DNA from: Perkinsus olseni
Lineage: Eukaryota; Perkinsozoa; Perkinsida
Direction of reading: 5' to 3'
Assembly: GCA_013115125.1 (NCBI GenBank)
Contig: JABANN010000066.1
Coordinates: 1-64,000, forward strand
Length of the DNA stretch: 64,000 bases
The notes under the pieces were generated by a model, which saw nothing but the letters and a program-made list of their open reading frames with translations, searched no databases and was not told the DNA's origin. The stretch's first letter is position 1. Every line of letters begins with the position of its first letter. This document shows positions 53,807-64,000 of this stretch, one piece after another. The translations under genes and the position numbers were made by a program.

Positions 53807-53819
53807 TTCCTAGCTATCA
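53537..53819 (-). repeat. source segment of the MFS exon-1 duplication
   Basis: Counterpart of 50482-50756. Similarity covers about 13 bp upstream of the ATG, exon 1, intron 1 (54 nt here, 44 nt in the copy) and the first bases of exon 2. Confidence 0.85.
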
Positions 53820-55389
53820 ACTGAGCGGTGCACCATGAGTAACCACCAGACCGCCTTCAAGAAGGCCACAAGTGGCTATCTACCTGCACACCTTCCCGAT
53901 CGTCCCAAGTGCTACGTCCTAGGCAAGCGGATGACGCATTGACAACGCAACTGAATACCGTAGCAGAGGAACCGTTTCCGTAGACTGCATGCGAGTAATC
54001 TGGTACCGAAAACGTATGCTGGCACTCAAGCCCTTGAGTGAGCGGAAACCATACTAGGAGCCAACCTAAGAGAAACTTTTCGCGCACCGCACCAGTTGAT
54101 TTGTCCCCCGTGCGAACTACTTTTAATCGCGAATTTCTCGATAGTCACAAGGCGTAGGTGAGCGTCGTCATGAACGCCAGTCGAAATACAAGGAGTTCAA
54201 ATTCATCTGCAGGCAATGATTCTCGCCAGGCCGGTATCGTTCGAGGTAACCAAGGATGAACGAACGCCTAACCGCATTGGCTGCAGCAGGGCCAACCGAT
54301 AGTCGACTAATGCCGCACTCTTCTGTGCCTTCCTCCCTTTTATTGCCATAATAAGCCAACGTTTTCCGGCCACGCATCGATGGCACGCTCGTCGACCTCT
54401 CCACAACCATCACGTAAAACCGGCCTACACCCAATGAGGTAACGGAGCCGATCGGTCTCGTGCGATAATCTGGGGCGTATATGCCATGGTAGACGATAGT
54501 GAGTGATGTGTTCGATGGTACTGCCGGAGTATGGCGATTCGTTTCTTATGCCAGTTCTCTGGTTCAGAGCCGAGGTATGGTTGCACGACGATTACCCGAC
54601 GAGAAAGATTCGCCTAGAGGAGTCATATTGAGACCAGAACCGTAGTTAAATGACACTGCAGGAAGGGTTGGCCCATACTCAGCAGCGAATACCGGAGCAC
54701 GGAGTAGTACGCTCGGAGCACTACGCTATGAAGTCACCAGCAATGTTACATAAGGCCTGGGAGAGGGCAAGAAGATCCAGTAGAAAGGAGAATTGAGGAC
54801 CCCCGACGCGCTCCCTTTGGATGTGGTACCGCGATAGGCGGGAGTTCCGTGCCTTTTGGCGGATTGCCTTAGAAACCACACTTAACGTGGGTCGAAGAAG
54901 GTACCTTCCTGCAAGGCGTTTCCAGCCAACCTGGTTTGCAGTAGCAGCAGGGAGTTGAAAAGTGCTGTACTCCTCATCAATGACTAACATAATATGACTG
55001 CACAAAGGTTGCGAGATAGCCCCAGTGCCTCGTGCTGCCTTCGATCGGAGCGTCCATAGTGTTCGCATTCCCAATGGCTGAACGATGCCCAAGCTACTCC
55101 GTCGAACAGTATGTAGTAGATGTCGACCGCCCCAACGCCCATCACAGCAGCAGCAGGGCATACATTTTCCTACGGCCAAGTTACGTGGAGTATCACCTAT
55201 ATCGCTCCGTCCATCTTCAGAAAAGAACATATCAGCTTACTTCCCTCTGGGCAGATTTCAGAGCCGCTTCTGAGAAGTCCTGACAGGATAGGGATTCCGG
55301 AACCGCTCAGTGTAGATCGATCAAGATGGCGAGCGCGGACGTCATTTTCACCGCCGCGGAAAAGCAGCATCAAACCATTCATCAGTAGT
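53820..55389. other. gene-poor interval with short open frames
   Basis: A minus frame 53857-54087 has a signal-peptide-like start (KFLLGWLLVWFPLTQG), four Cys and NGS/NAS sites, but begins with GTG, so it may be an exon or a decayed secreted protein. Minus frames at 54168-54434 and 54721-55230 show no recognisable domain. Nothing else supported. Confidence 0.35.
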
Positions 55390-56671
55390 ATGACTTCAAT
55401 AATGACTACCGGACGGTGGGCCGATGAGGACCCCATCTCGCCCAGCAACAGGGATGTGCCGCCTAAGACAGAGACGGATATTGGTACGTGTTCGTGGCGC
55501 GCTGGAGGGATGCTGTTTGCGACTTCTTTTCGTGATAGACCAGAGTCAACCTAATATATTTTTATGATCGATGGTACTGCAGATCCTGAGACTGGGTTGA
55601 AGACGATAACTGAGTACGAAGAGAGGGATGGCGCCGTATATAAGATTACCAGAGTCGTCAAGGTTACCACGGTCAGAGTCACTTGCAGCAAGGCCGAGGC
55701 CGACAGGTAGTAGAAGCGCAGGGCTTCGTGTGGGGCTAAGGGGATGGGCATACTGTCAGACGGAGGCGTTGGACTCCCTTCGGTAAGGCAGTGGAAACGA
55801 AAAAGAACAATACCTTCGCCAACCGGACTGAGGACGAGATCAATCTGGAGCCCAGCAAGCTCACCGGCGCCAGTGCTGCTGCAGAGGACGAGACTGGTGA
55901 AGATCAGGAGAAGTTCTGGTCGGCTAGTGTGGACCAGGTAATAATGAAAGGGACTGAGGGGGTTGGGACGCGGATCCACCACCACGGCCGTAGGTCCTGG
56001 GTCTGAACAAGAAGAAGGTGAGCGTGTGGACTAAGTTCCGCGGGGAGAGCGAGGGAGAGGGTGATGGCGAGGGCGAGAAGGAGGCCATACCGGTAGGACC
56101 ACACCCAGCCATTCACGACGGGACTGATGTTGACCTGAGCAGCTCCGTGTCCATACCGCTGGACGCTACGTTCCACCGAACCAGCGTGGCCTTGGTGGCG
56201 GCGCTAGGCCCTTCGACCAGCAGAAGGACAGGGATGAGCACACTTTGCGGTAGTAGAAGTCCTATGGCTGTTGGGGTGTTGGTGAGTGCTTGCTGCCCAG
56301 AGTTTCGAATCTTTCCGAGGACGTCGGTGATGGTGACTTGCAGCAGCTCTTCTCCACCGCTGGCCGCGTGCAGAGGATCTACCTCGGTAAGCATCGATAC
56401 AGCGGTTTCACCGTGCTTTCACTTGGTTATCATTTCCTCAGCTCGGAACCCCGAGACTGGTCTTTCAAAGGGCTTCGCTTTCGTCACGTACTACAATAAG
56501 AGGGATGCTGAGAAGGCTCTTGAGAAGCTCAATGGTCATGGGTAGGCGTTCCCTGCCGTGGAGGTGCTTCGCTTCCATCACTGCGTGATCCTCAGTTACG
56601 ATAACCTCATTCTCAAGCTTGATTGGGCCAAGCCGGCCCAGCCAAGAGGAGACCGCCCGCTGCGTCACTAG
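55390..56671 (+). CDS. EIF3G: eukaryotic translation initiation factor 3 subunit G
   Basis: Exon 1 from ATG 55390 (or 55402) to 55483 codes RWADEDPISPSNRD. Exon 2 from 55583 codes DPETGLKTITEYEERDGAVY, then KITRVVKVTT, matching the KTVTEYK block of eIF3g. Further exons carry AVETKKNNTFANRTEDEINL, then KKKVSVWTKFRGESEGEGDG, corresponding to the WxKFG region. The C-terminal RRM spans three exons: RVSNLSEDVGDGDLQQLFST (RNP2 region); KGFAFVTYYNKRDAEKALEK (RNP1); YDNLILKLDWAKPAQPRG with the family's LxWAKP ending. eIF3g joins the eIF3 complex for 40S scanning. The usual CCHC zinc knuckle before the RRM was not found, but one or two middle exons remain unresolved. Confidence 0.88.
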
Positions 56672-56878
56672 TCAGCTCGTCGGCTGCTGCTGCTGCTGTT
56701 GGTCGGTGACGATGGATGCTTCACCTTGTTCGGAGGGGACTATGTCTCAGCTAACGTCGTCATACCGGTACAGCCACTTGAAGTACAGTTCCTTCTCCTT
56801 CACCTCCTCTATGTGTCGAGTCCGGAGTTCCCTCAATCGTGGGTGGTAGTGTGCTTGCTTCCCTTATCATATTACAAC

Positions 56879-59333
56879 ATGACAGCGCCCCAGCCCTCGA
56901 GTAGCGGTGATGGCGGTGTCTCTGCTGCTGCACCTGTTGTCACTCCGGATGCCAGTAAGATCGACAACAAGTGAGGTCATGCCGTCACCTGCCAGTCGTC
57001 GTCAGCCCCGTCGCCTGGGTTGAGCCCCGTTGGGAGGACCACTGCTCCCTTGGTGTCCTCCTCGACGAGCTCCCAGTCCGGTCCGTTGATGATCGGTATC
57101 GCTGGCGGCACAGCCAGCGGCAAGACCGAGATCGCCATGGAGATAGCATCACAGCTCAACCTACACGAGGACTTGGAGGTTAGTACTCTCTCCCCGCCTC
57201 TGCACTTAGCCAATGAGTATCAATAGTGGTTATCATTAGTGAATATGAATATGTATTCACGGGTGGCATATCGCGGAGATGAAGTTGTGGGAGAAGCGTG
57301 AAGTATACTATTGAATGTACATTATATTCATCCGTATTGGTATCTGGGCGCTCCTGGATCTCTTGCCGTTAGGTTATACACCAGTCCTCCTTCTACAAGG
57401 ATGCCAGGGCGTATCCTGAGGTCAACGATGAGAACTACAACTTCGATCATCCTGACGCGGTAGGCGCGGAGTGGTACGTCCTCGTGACGTCGACAGATGA
57501 TTTCAGTTCGATTATGATCTGATGATAAGGACCCTACTGGACCTGAAGAAGGGGAGAAATGTCTTCATCCCTCACTACGATATGCGATCGAGGCTCCGCA
57601 ACGACAAGTAGATCAGGCAGGTGTTCGTGCGCTGAATGGGGCATTGTCTTTACCGTAGGGCTCGGAAGGTGTCGGGCGTCCATGTGGTTATTTTCGAAGG
57701 CATCTTTGCCATATACTGGGAGGCCGTTAGGGACCTCCTCGACCTGCGGTACGCCACACGGATGGGCTGATTTATAGTGATGGTCGCTGAGTTTGTCTCA
57801 GGTTGTTTATACATTGCGATGATGATACTAGACTGGCGAGGCGCCTTGTCCGTGACGTCAGAGGGATGGGAGAGAGCGTCGACTCAGTCATATCCAAGTA
57901 GTGTTGATGCTCTCTTGCTAGGGATGAGGCCATCGCCTGCACTAACAGGTACCTCACTACCATCAAGCTGTCACACGAGCGTTACCTGAAGCCCTGTATG
58001 AAGTATGCTGATCTCATCATACCTGATGGCGTTGAGAACGTTATAGCCCTCCAGGCGATAGTACAGGTCATCCGACTACAGCTGATGGCCAGGGGGCTGC
58101 TCAGCTTCCACAGGACTCTCGCTGATGTGGTAATAGGAGGGGGGAGGAGCTGATCTCTGAGGCCATACTATCGGTATGGCAGGCATGATGCTGGGCTATG
58201 TGCTGGGGGTATGATGGGCAGTTATATTAGGGGAGTTCTCTACTCAGGGCCTCCGCGATGACGAGCCACAGCTGATGATACACGAGTTGAAGTCTAGCGA
58301 CGAAGTAGGGTATATCACTCGGGTACTGCGGAAGCCTCGAGAGCTCCGCCGAGAGTCCCTCCTCTTCTACTGTGACCGTCTGAGCTACCTCATAGTCCGC
58401 TATATCGATGGCATCATGTTTGCTGGGGAGCCTCCTGCACCTGACCACAGTGAGTCCGTGGTCTACGCCTCTCTTATAGGGTATGGTGATGTCATGGAGT
58501 CTGGTGTCAAGCAACACGACAGGTAGCCATCTTCGTGTACGAGAGTAAGCCCGCCACTTCCGCTGTGTCCTTGCAGGTTGTGTAGCTTCGGTAAGCTGAC
58601 AGTCCCTCGGGCCCAGCTTACGGCACGACGTCACTTCTTGGCTTCGGGTACTCTTGCTCCACACAGTATATCCCTGGGAGGAGCGTCACCTGCCTCTAGC
58701 GCTACAGCTGGTAGTGAGTGCAACCTACAGCTTGGAACGACTCCCAAGTTCGCTGGTAGTAATTGGATGAAGTGTGGGAAATGTGGTATGATGATATTCA
58801 GAGCCCGCGCCACTACAGCTACCGGGACCAGCTATGACGGGGTCTAGTCCCTGCTGTTCGCCAGTAAGAGGCAACGTCACTCTAGATGGCTCTAGCAGTA
58901 CGAGTTTCGCCTCGAGCCCGCCATTAGTGGAGGTGGTCTACTTGCCGACCAAGGCTCAGAACAGCGTAAGCAGACTGTGGTTGTAGTGGTTGGAGTGGTA
59001 TTGATGTCAGATCGTCGTGATTCTGATGGCTGTGCTGGCTGACCAGGAGCTTGCGATAGCTGCTGTGAGGGCACTGCAGGCTCAGGGAGTCTCTCCCTCC
59101 AGGATCATCATAGCCTGCATGTTCGCCGATGCCGAGATGTGCAAGAGCACACTAAGAGCGATCGGAGGCTCCGTGCAGGTGAGGGCCTCGCTTTGTTTAG
59201 GCGCGAGTTGTGTGGTCACAGTCTGACATCCGATCAGGTTGTCGTGGGTAGCCTTGAGGTCACTAATAACGTAGTCGAACTCCGAGGTCTCGAGCGTGAC
59301 TTATGCACACGTTACTTGGGCATGACAGATTGA
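56879..59333 (+). CDS. uridine kinase / UPRT-domain fusion (UCKL-type)
   Basis: Multi-exon gene starting at ATG 56879. A 51-nt intron then joins to the kinase domain. P-loop IGIAGGTASGKTEIAMEIAS; QDSFYK-equivalent SSFYKDARAYPEVNDENYNF; FDHPDAF-type; HVVIFEGIFAIYWEAVRDLL; and KYADLIIPDGVENVIALQAI at the kinase end. A UPRT-like domain follows: SLLFYCDRLSYLIVRYIDGI, then VRALQAQGVSPSRIIIACMF and a C-terminus ELRGLERDLCTRYLGMTD, matching the GLGDFGDRYFGTD end. Domain order is that of uridine-cytidine kinase-like proteins in pyrimidine salvage. The PRPP-binding loop (DPMLATGG in active UPRTs) reads MAVLADQE, so the UPRT half is probably inactive. Some middle exons (58500-58960) are not resolved. 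Confidence 0.85.
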
Positions 59334-60134
59334 TCATCATCGTCATCCCACTACGTCACTCACGGAGGGAGGGGCCAGAAATCCGGATGGCCGGCAGCGA
59401 TCCAACTGAGATCAGCTTCACTCCACCTCCCGCGTTATTATAATAGTTTCTCCACCCGGAGATGGGCCTTGCGTCCATCGGGCGAGCTAGAGCTGAGGGT
59501 TTTATCTTAGTTGATTTCGCAGCCCGGAAGGCTGTGTTAACCCTGGCCGAATATGATGGCTGCGAACAGGCCCAAGGTCACACGAAATGTTACCGTGTGT
59601 ACTATGATGCCCCTGCGGCGGTGCATAGAAAATAACATGGGCGACATATCGCAGTGTGTGAAGGAGGTGGGCAGGAGGAGGGCCTCGGCCCGGCCCCGGC
59701 GGACGCTCCTGTTAGGTTAGAGATTTCGAGCGAACGTGCAACAAGCGGAAGCACTATGTGCATGACCGCGATGGTCTTGATGACTGCAGGAGTGGTCTCT
59801 ATGGCTCCAAGCAGACAGTTTGATAGCCGTGTCGGTGGCGGGCTCGTCATGCAACAGTTACTGCAGAAAGGAAGTGTTTTTGATGATGGTTGTGTTGCGT
59901 TGCTGAGTTATTTGAGCTCTAAGGTACCGAGGTACCTCGTTAATCGGAGAATGGCGGATGGCTCTGGGCCTCGGTAGTAGAAGCATCTCGTTGTATGTCC
60001 GCTGAGAGAGAAGCCAGGGAGCTGAGGCAGCTGCACACTTAGAGAACCTGCTTGATGTTTGCAACTCCAACGAACATTGCAGGTGGCTTGTCCTCATTCG
60101 CTTCTATTAGTTTGACCTTCACTATGGTACCGCG
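59334..60134. other. interval with short plus-strand frames
   Basis: 59463-59636 is an ATG-initiated 57-aa frame (MGLASIGRARAEGFILVDFA). It looks coding but ends without recognisable similarity; 59654-59977 is open but compositionally biased. Either could be exons of a small gene; neither is assigned. Confidence 0.3.
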
Positions 60135-61433
60135 ATGAATCCGACCAGCGACACTCACTGTAGACGGGGCCTTTACCTGGCGGTCTATTTGGGCTCCCTT
60201 ATCGTTGGCTATCTTTACCTCTACTTCACCGAGGAGCAGTATATCCCCCTTGGCCTACCAGTCAACCATACTCACTCGTCATCAGAGTGTCTTAACTTGT
60301 CGCAGCACATACTGCGAGACGACGACTCAGTGTTCCAAAGGAAAGCGGGCAGGCCCTATGTCATTGACCTCGGCTTCGCACATGGACTAGGGCACAAGTT
60401 AGAACTGCAAATGCTGGCGATGGCCGCCGGTCTTCGCGGGAAGGGTCGTTTCGTCGGAGCACTATGGACAGCCGAGAGCGGCAGTGGCGAGCACACTGAT
60501 ATGATCACAGCCGCTCCTCTGCTGGGCAAGTTATGGGGAGGAAACTTCTCCGATGAGGCTGCTCCTGAGCTCGTGAGTGCGGCAAGATACTCCCCTCTGG
60601 AGGACGGCTCCTGTCCACGGCGGCAGGCGGGAAAGAGAGTGCAAGGCGAGTCCGGTGTCGCGGGGGCAACGCTTGACGAAATGGCATCCTTCCTAGGCGA
60701 GGGTCGTCTCGCTATCATCTGTCCCTGGTTCGATAAGAACGCCGGAGGGACTCCGTTACCGGGTGAAGAGCTAATGGTGCGAAAGTGGATGAGGTCACGG
60801 ATTGTGAAGGAGGGCAAGGGACAGTCGTTCTTTGTGGACGGTACTGATGATATCCTCATTGCTGTCCATATAAGACGCGGTGATCTGCTCAATCGGCAAC
60901 AGCATCGAATGACTCGGAACCACTTCTTCGTCAACGTGGTGGCGCATGTTTTGACAGAGCTAGCCGCTAAGAGGCCAGCACAGGTTGTCGTCGTGAGCGA
61001 GACCTGGAGGGACGGTGGCCATGAATGCAGCCGGGAGAAGAAGTTGTGCAACCACCTAGGCCAATCCGTAAACTTCGAAGCGTCTTTACGGAAGCAAGTC
61101 GCTGACCTTGGCCACCAATATGGCAGATGGCAAGTCAGAGTTCACCTGGATTCTGATACCGCCCGATCGTTCTTGACGCTAGTATCAGCAGATTTACTAG
61201 TTCTGTCGAGCAGTGGGTATAGCGCATGGGCAGGGCTCTTGAGTACCGGCATTGCCCTCTACCCCGCAGACGCCAAGTCTCAGAGCGTTATGCGTCGTAT
61301 GAGATCGCAGGCCGTCAGCTCTCTCCCGGTCCAGTCGGGTGATGGATGGAATCGAGAAGCCATTGCGCGTGAATGGTCACGATATGAAGAGTGTCCAGCA
61401 AGAAAGAGGATTCGTCTAGCCATCGTCCGATGA
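60135..61433 (+). CDS. type II membrane glycosyltransferase-like protein (fucosyltransferase-type HxRRGD motif)
   Basis: Intronless, 432 aa from ATG 60135. One membrane segment close to the N-terminus (residues about 13-32, LYLAVYLGSLIVGYLYLYF) after a short cytosolic tail gives Golgi type II topology. The early motif FAHGLGHKLELQMLAMAAGL resembles the donor-binding start of GT-B fucosyltransferases. Residues 245-250 are HIRRGD, the hallmark of alpha-1,2/alpha-1,6- and O-fucosyltransferases. A later SADLLVLSSSGYSAWAGLLS stretch matches the conserved SSFS/SxxA region. Likely transfers fucose or a related sugar to glycans; acceptor unknown. The next gene is a secreted glycosidase. Confidence 0.7.
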   Translation: MNPTSDTHCRRGLYLAVYLGSLIVGYLYLYFTEEQYIPLGLPVNHTHSSSECLNLSQHILRDDDSVFQRKAGRPYVIDLGFAHGLGHKLELQMLAMAAGLRGKGRFVGALWTAESGSGEHTDMITAAPLLGKLWGGNFSDEAAPELVSAARYSPLEDGSCPRRQAGKRVQGESGVAGATLDEMASFLGEGRLAIICPWFDKNAGGTPLPGEELMVRKWMRSRIVKEGKGQSFFVDGTDDILIAVHIRRGDLLNRQQHRMTRNHFFVNVVAHVLTELAAKRPAQVVVVSETWRDGGHECSREKKLCNHLGQSVNFEASLRKQVADLGHQYGRWQVRVHLDSDTARSFLTLVSADLLVLSSSGYSAWAGLLSTGIALYPADAKSQSVMRRMRSQAVSSLPVQSGDGWNREAIAREWSRYEECPARKRIRLAIVR

Positions 61434-61936
61434 TACTGATGAGCATGCCCACATGTACCATTCGACTGTCTCTATGATACTGATAATGGTCGATTAGTTT
61501 TGAGTTTTCTGAAGCGGGGTGGAAGGCATCCTCGACAGGCTGCTGCTCGTAAAAGCCCCCTCGCTTGTGTAGGCTCCATCGAGCGTGCCTCTGGGTCCAT
61601 TTGTGCGGTCATTTTGGTGTTGACTGCTACATGGATGGTTTGCTTTTGCTGCATACATTGATCCCGATCAGCAATCAGAACCAAGTACATGATGACAGTA
61701 CATCCTGGTTTGAGATGAAGACAACGTGACGTCTCGCGCAGTAGAGGAAGTGAACTGATCAGCTCTGTTGGCTAGCGGCCCGCATTCGCGCCTAGCCCGG
61801 GCCCCATCTTTACTTGGCCTCCCGACTTCTTACGTCGCATTCCGAAGACAGAACTGAGGCGGGACGACTACATGCATCCAGCTTTCGTCCGTACCTCTTG
61901 ACTTCATCAAAGCAGATTTTTTGTGCACCTCCGACC
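61434..61936. other. intergenic interval before the beta-galactosidase
   Basis: No gene or repeat supported. Includes the presumed promoter of the GH35 gene; the open frame extends upstream to a TTG at 61814 but without an ATG before 61937. Confidence 0.5.
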
Positions 61937-64000
61937 ATGGTTCCGAGTCTCCTGATTTGGCTCGCTTGCACCACCTCGGTCGTCCTAGCTGCCGAGAAGC
62001 CGAGGTCAGTCGGAGCCCCCAGATCCCTGGTTCGCTACTCTCAAGTACGTGGGAGGCCCTATAAAGTCTCCTACGACTCGAGAGCCTTTACGATCGACTA
62101 CAACCGCACCCTTCTCCTGGGAGGTTCCGTGCACTACCCTCGTCTTGCAATGGAAGACTGGGGACCTATGCTCAAGAACATGGCTCTGGATGGTTTGAAT
62201 CACGTTCAGCTGTATGTCTTCTGGAACGTCCACGAGCCTGAAGCGCCCCAGTATGATCCTGCCACTAAAACTTACAAGCACACGTACGACTTGGAAGGGC
62301 GTGCGGACTTGGCAAAATTTATAAAGTTGGCTGGTGACAATGATCTTTTTGTTGACGTTAGAATCGGCCCCTACGTCTTTGCCGAGTTCACTTTTGGAGG
62401 TATTCCGGTGTGGACCAAGGACATCCCCGGCATGTGTTACAGATCCATTTGTGGTTGGCACGCTGGGGCGCCTGAGACCTGCGAGCCTTGGAAGACCGGA
62501 AGCACTGCGGGTTGCGATCCATGGAGGCAGCAGATGGCCGACTTTGTACTTTTTATAACAGATCTTATAAACAAAAATGGACTTAGTGCTGAACAAGGTG
62601 GCCCTGTCATTATGGCACAGATTGAAAATGAGTTTCACTATAACGAACCAGTCGGACAAGCTTACGTGGCTTGGTGTGGCAAACTGGCAGCCAACAGCAA
62701 TTTGAATGTACCGTGGGTCATGTGTAATGGTATGTCGGCCAAGGAGACGCTTAACGTATGTAACGCAGATGATTGTGAAGGTTACGTCGCTTGGCACGAC
62801 AAGCAGTGGCCCGATCAGCCACTCGGATGGACCGAGGACGAGGGCTGGTTCATCACTTGGGATCCTTACTATTATCTGGCCAACTTCGACAGACCCCCGC
62901 AGGAGATGGCCTATGTTGTAGCGAAGTGGGTCGCCCTTGGTGGCAGTCATCACAACTACTACATGTGGTACGGTGGCAACCATATAGGGCAGTGGGGTGC
63001 AGCCTCTTTGACTAATGGCTACGCCCAAGGTGTCAATATCCTCATCAATGGCCTCCCTCATGAACCCAAGAAGTCTCACCTAGCAAGGCTTCACAAGGTC
63101 CTTGGCGCTCTCAACGGCGAGCTTATGAGCGTCGTGGACCGGCGTAGTATCAAACCACAGGACCTTGGGAATGACGTCCAGATGTATCAATGGACGGACA
63201 CCCTCGGGTTCATCCATCGTCCGGCGTGCTCGGGGTATCCGACTTATGTTTACTTTAAAAACCAGAGATATATGGTATCATGTCAAGAAGTCTTGATCGT
63301 CAATCCTCAGGATGGTACGGTGTATTACGCTTCAGCGGAAGTACTGCCTGGAGGGGCTATACAAACCAAGGTTGTGGCAAAGCTGAGCTCGTGGACGGCG
63401 GCACCGGAGAAGTTCCGTCGCGGCATGGGAGTTCGTAAGAGTACCTATCCCGTGGACCAGCTCAGCATCACTGGCCTCGACACCGACTACGTTCTGTATA
63501 AAACCTCGCTCAAGAGCCCAGCGGACAGGTCCGTGGAGCTCACCATTGCATCGAGCTGGTCACAAGCCTTTTATATTTCGATCAATGGTGGCAAGTCTTA
63601 TGAGACAACCATCATGAACATCAACAAGGGCGCTACCAAGTGGAAAGCCACAGCGACTCTGATGGGAGTGCAAGCTGGACCTTATACACCTACGACCTCC
63701 TTTATATTCTATCTGAGAGTCTTGGCGGCATTGAGAATGGCAACGTGGAGTCAGGACTGGCCTCCATGGAGCCTTCCCTCAACAAAGGGATAATCGGGAA
63801 TGTCACTGTGGACGGCGGCAGGTCCATCTATGAAGGCGAGTGGACCATGGTCAAAGGCCTTGACGGGGAGGAGGTCCCGAGAGCTCCCAGAGACGGGCCT
63901 ACTCAATTCATGAACACCAATCCCAAGGTCCCCACATGGTTCCACACCAAGTTCGATCTGCCTCGCTGGAAGAGAACGGAGTGGGGGGTGAGGTCGGTGT
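61937..64000 (+). CDS. secreted GH35 beta-galactosidase (partial, runs off the window)
   Basis: Start at ATG 61937, opening a signal peptide (MVPSLLIWLACTTSVVLA). Exon 1 is 61937-63594; a 59-nt GT-AG intron (63595-63653) restores the frame, and exon 2 continues past 64000. Without this intron the frame ends early at 63793. GH35 landmarks: LLLGGSVHYPRLAMEDWGPM; FWNVHEPEAPQYD; IGPYVFAEFTFGGIPVW; acid/base Glu in MAQIENEFHY; nucleophile Glu in LGWTEDEGWF; GGSHHNYYMWYGGNHIG. Order and spacing resemble plant-type BGALs. Predicted to remove terminal beta-galactose from extracellular or lysosomal glycans. Confidence 0.92.

Noticed and set aside
63595-63793. Apparent premature end of the GH35 frame at 63793
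   Set aside because: A 59-nt GT-AG intron at 63595-63653 restores the GH35 frame (YTYDLLYILSESLGG), so the gene is not broken there.

Overview
This window looks like nuclear DNA of a protist alveolate, most probably a Perkinsus-like organism. The evidence is a set of conserved eukaryotic housekeeping genes (RPB6, NOL10/ENP2, TSR1, TFIIA large subunit, eIF3g, uridine kinase-UPRT fusion, MutS homologue) cut by many very short GT-AG introns (about 41-60 nt), mixed with fast-evolving small secreted proteins. Species assignment is inference; no rRNA or organelle marker is present. Exon models were built by hand, by joining reading frames across GT-AG introns so that phase and family similarity agree.

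Layout. 0-3.5 kb: 3' part of an alpha/beta hydrolase (+), an intronless aspartic protease (-), and a secreted protein with five Cys-rich repeats (-). 4-13 kb: RPB6 (-) divergent from NOL10 (+), then TSR1 (+) and TFIIA large subunit (+). 13-16.3 kb: repeat-rich, with a partial duplicate of the TFIIA 3' end and a broken Ty3/gypsy pol fragment. 16.4-22.1 kb: two unassigned genes and an ABCD-type half ABC transporter (+). 22.8-24 kb: a secreted protein (-). 24.6-27.6 kb: a mitochondrial-type cysteine synthase (+). 27.8-31.2 kb: poorly resolved exon-like pieces. 31.5-35.8 kb: a tandem segmental duplication carrying two small secreted paralogues (-), plus a third secreted protein. 37-39.4 kb: a class II histone deacetylase (+) that appears to stop before its C-terminal catalytic Tyr region. 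39.7-42.5 kb: a 121-bp inverted repeat and two tandem EamA/DMT transporters (+). 43-50 kb (-): an MSH4-like MutS homologue, an unassigned membrane-protein region, and a TPR cochaperone-like gene. 50.4-53.8 kb (-): an SVOP-like MFS transporter and a detached duplicate of its first exon. 55.4-59.3 kb (+): eIF3g and the uridine kinase/UPRT fusion. 60.1-64 kb (+): a type II membrane glycosyltransferase-like protein and a secreted GH35 beta-galactosidase running off the window.

Functional themes. NOL10 and TSR1 both act in small ribosomal subunit biogenesis and are adjacent and co-oriented. RPB6 and TFIIA belong to the Pol II machinery. eIF3g belongs to translation initiation. There is no operon logic, since each gene has its own introns and spacing.

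The most unusual signal is a set of short introns in several unrelated genes (TSR1, cysteine synthase, TPR gene, the 30-kb region, perhaps NOL10). They carry a Pol III B-box / tRNA T-arm-like motif (GGTTCGAATCC type) shortly upstream of the 3' splice site, once in antisense. This would fit tRNA-derived (SINE-like) sequence acting as introns. Three TSR1 introns also share a second, unrelated motif.
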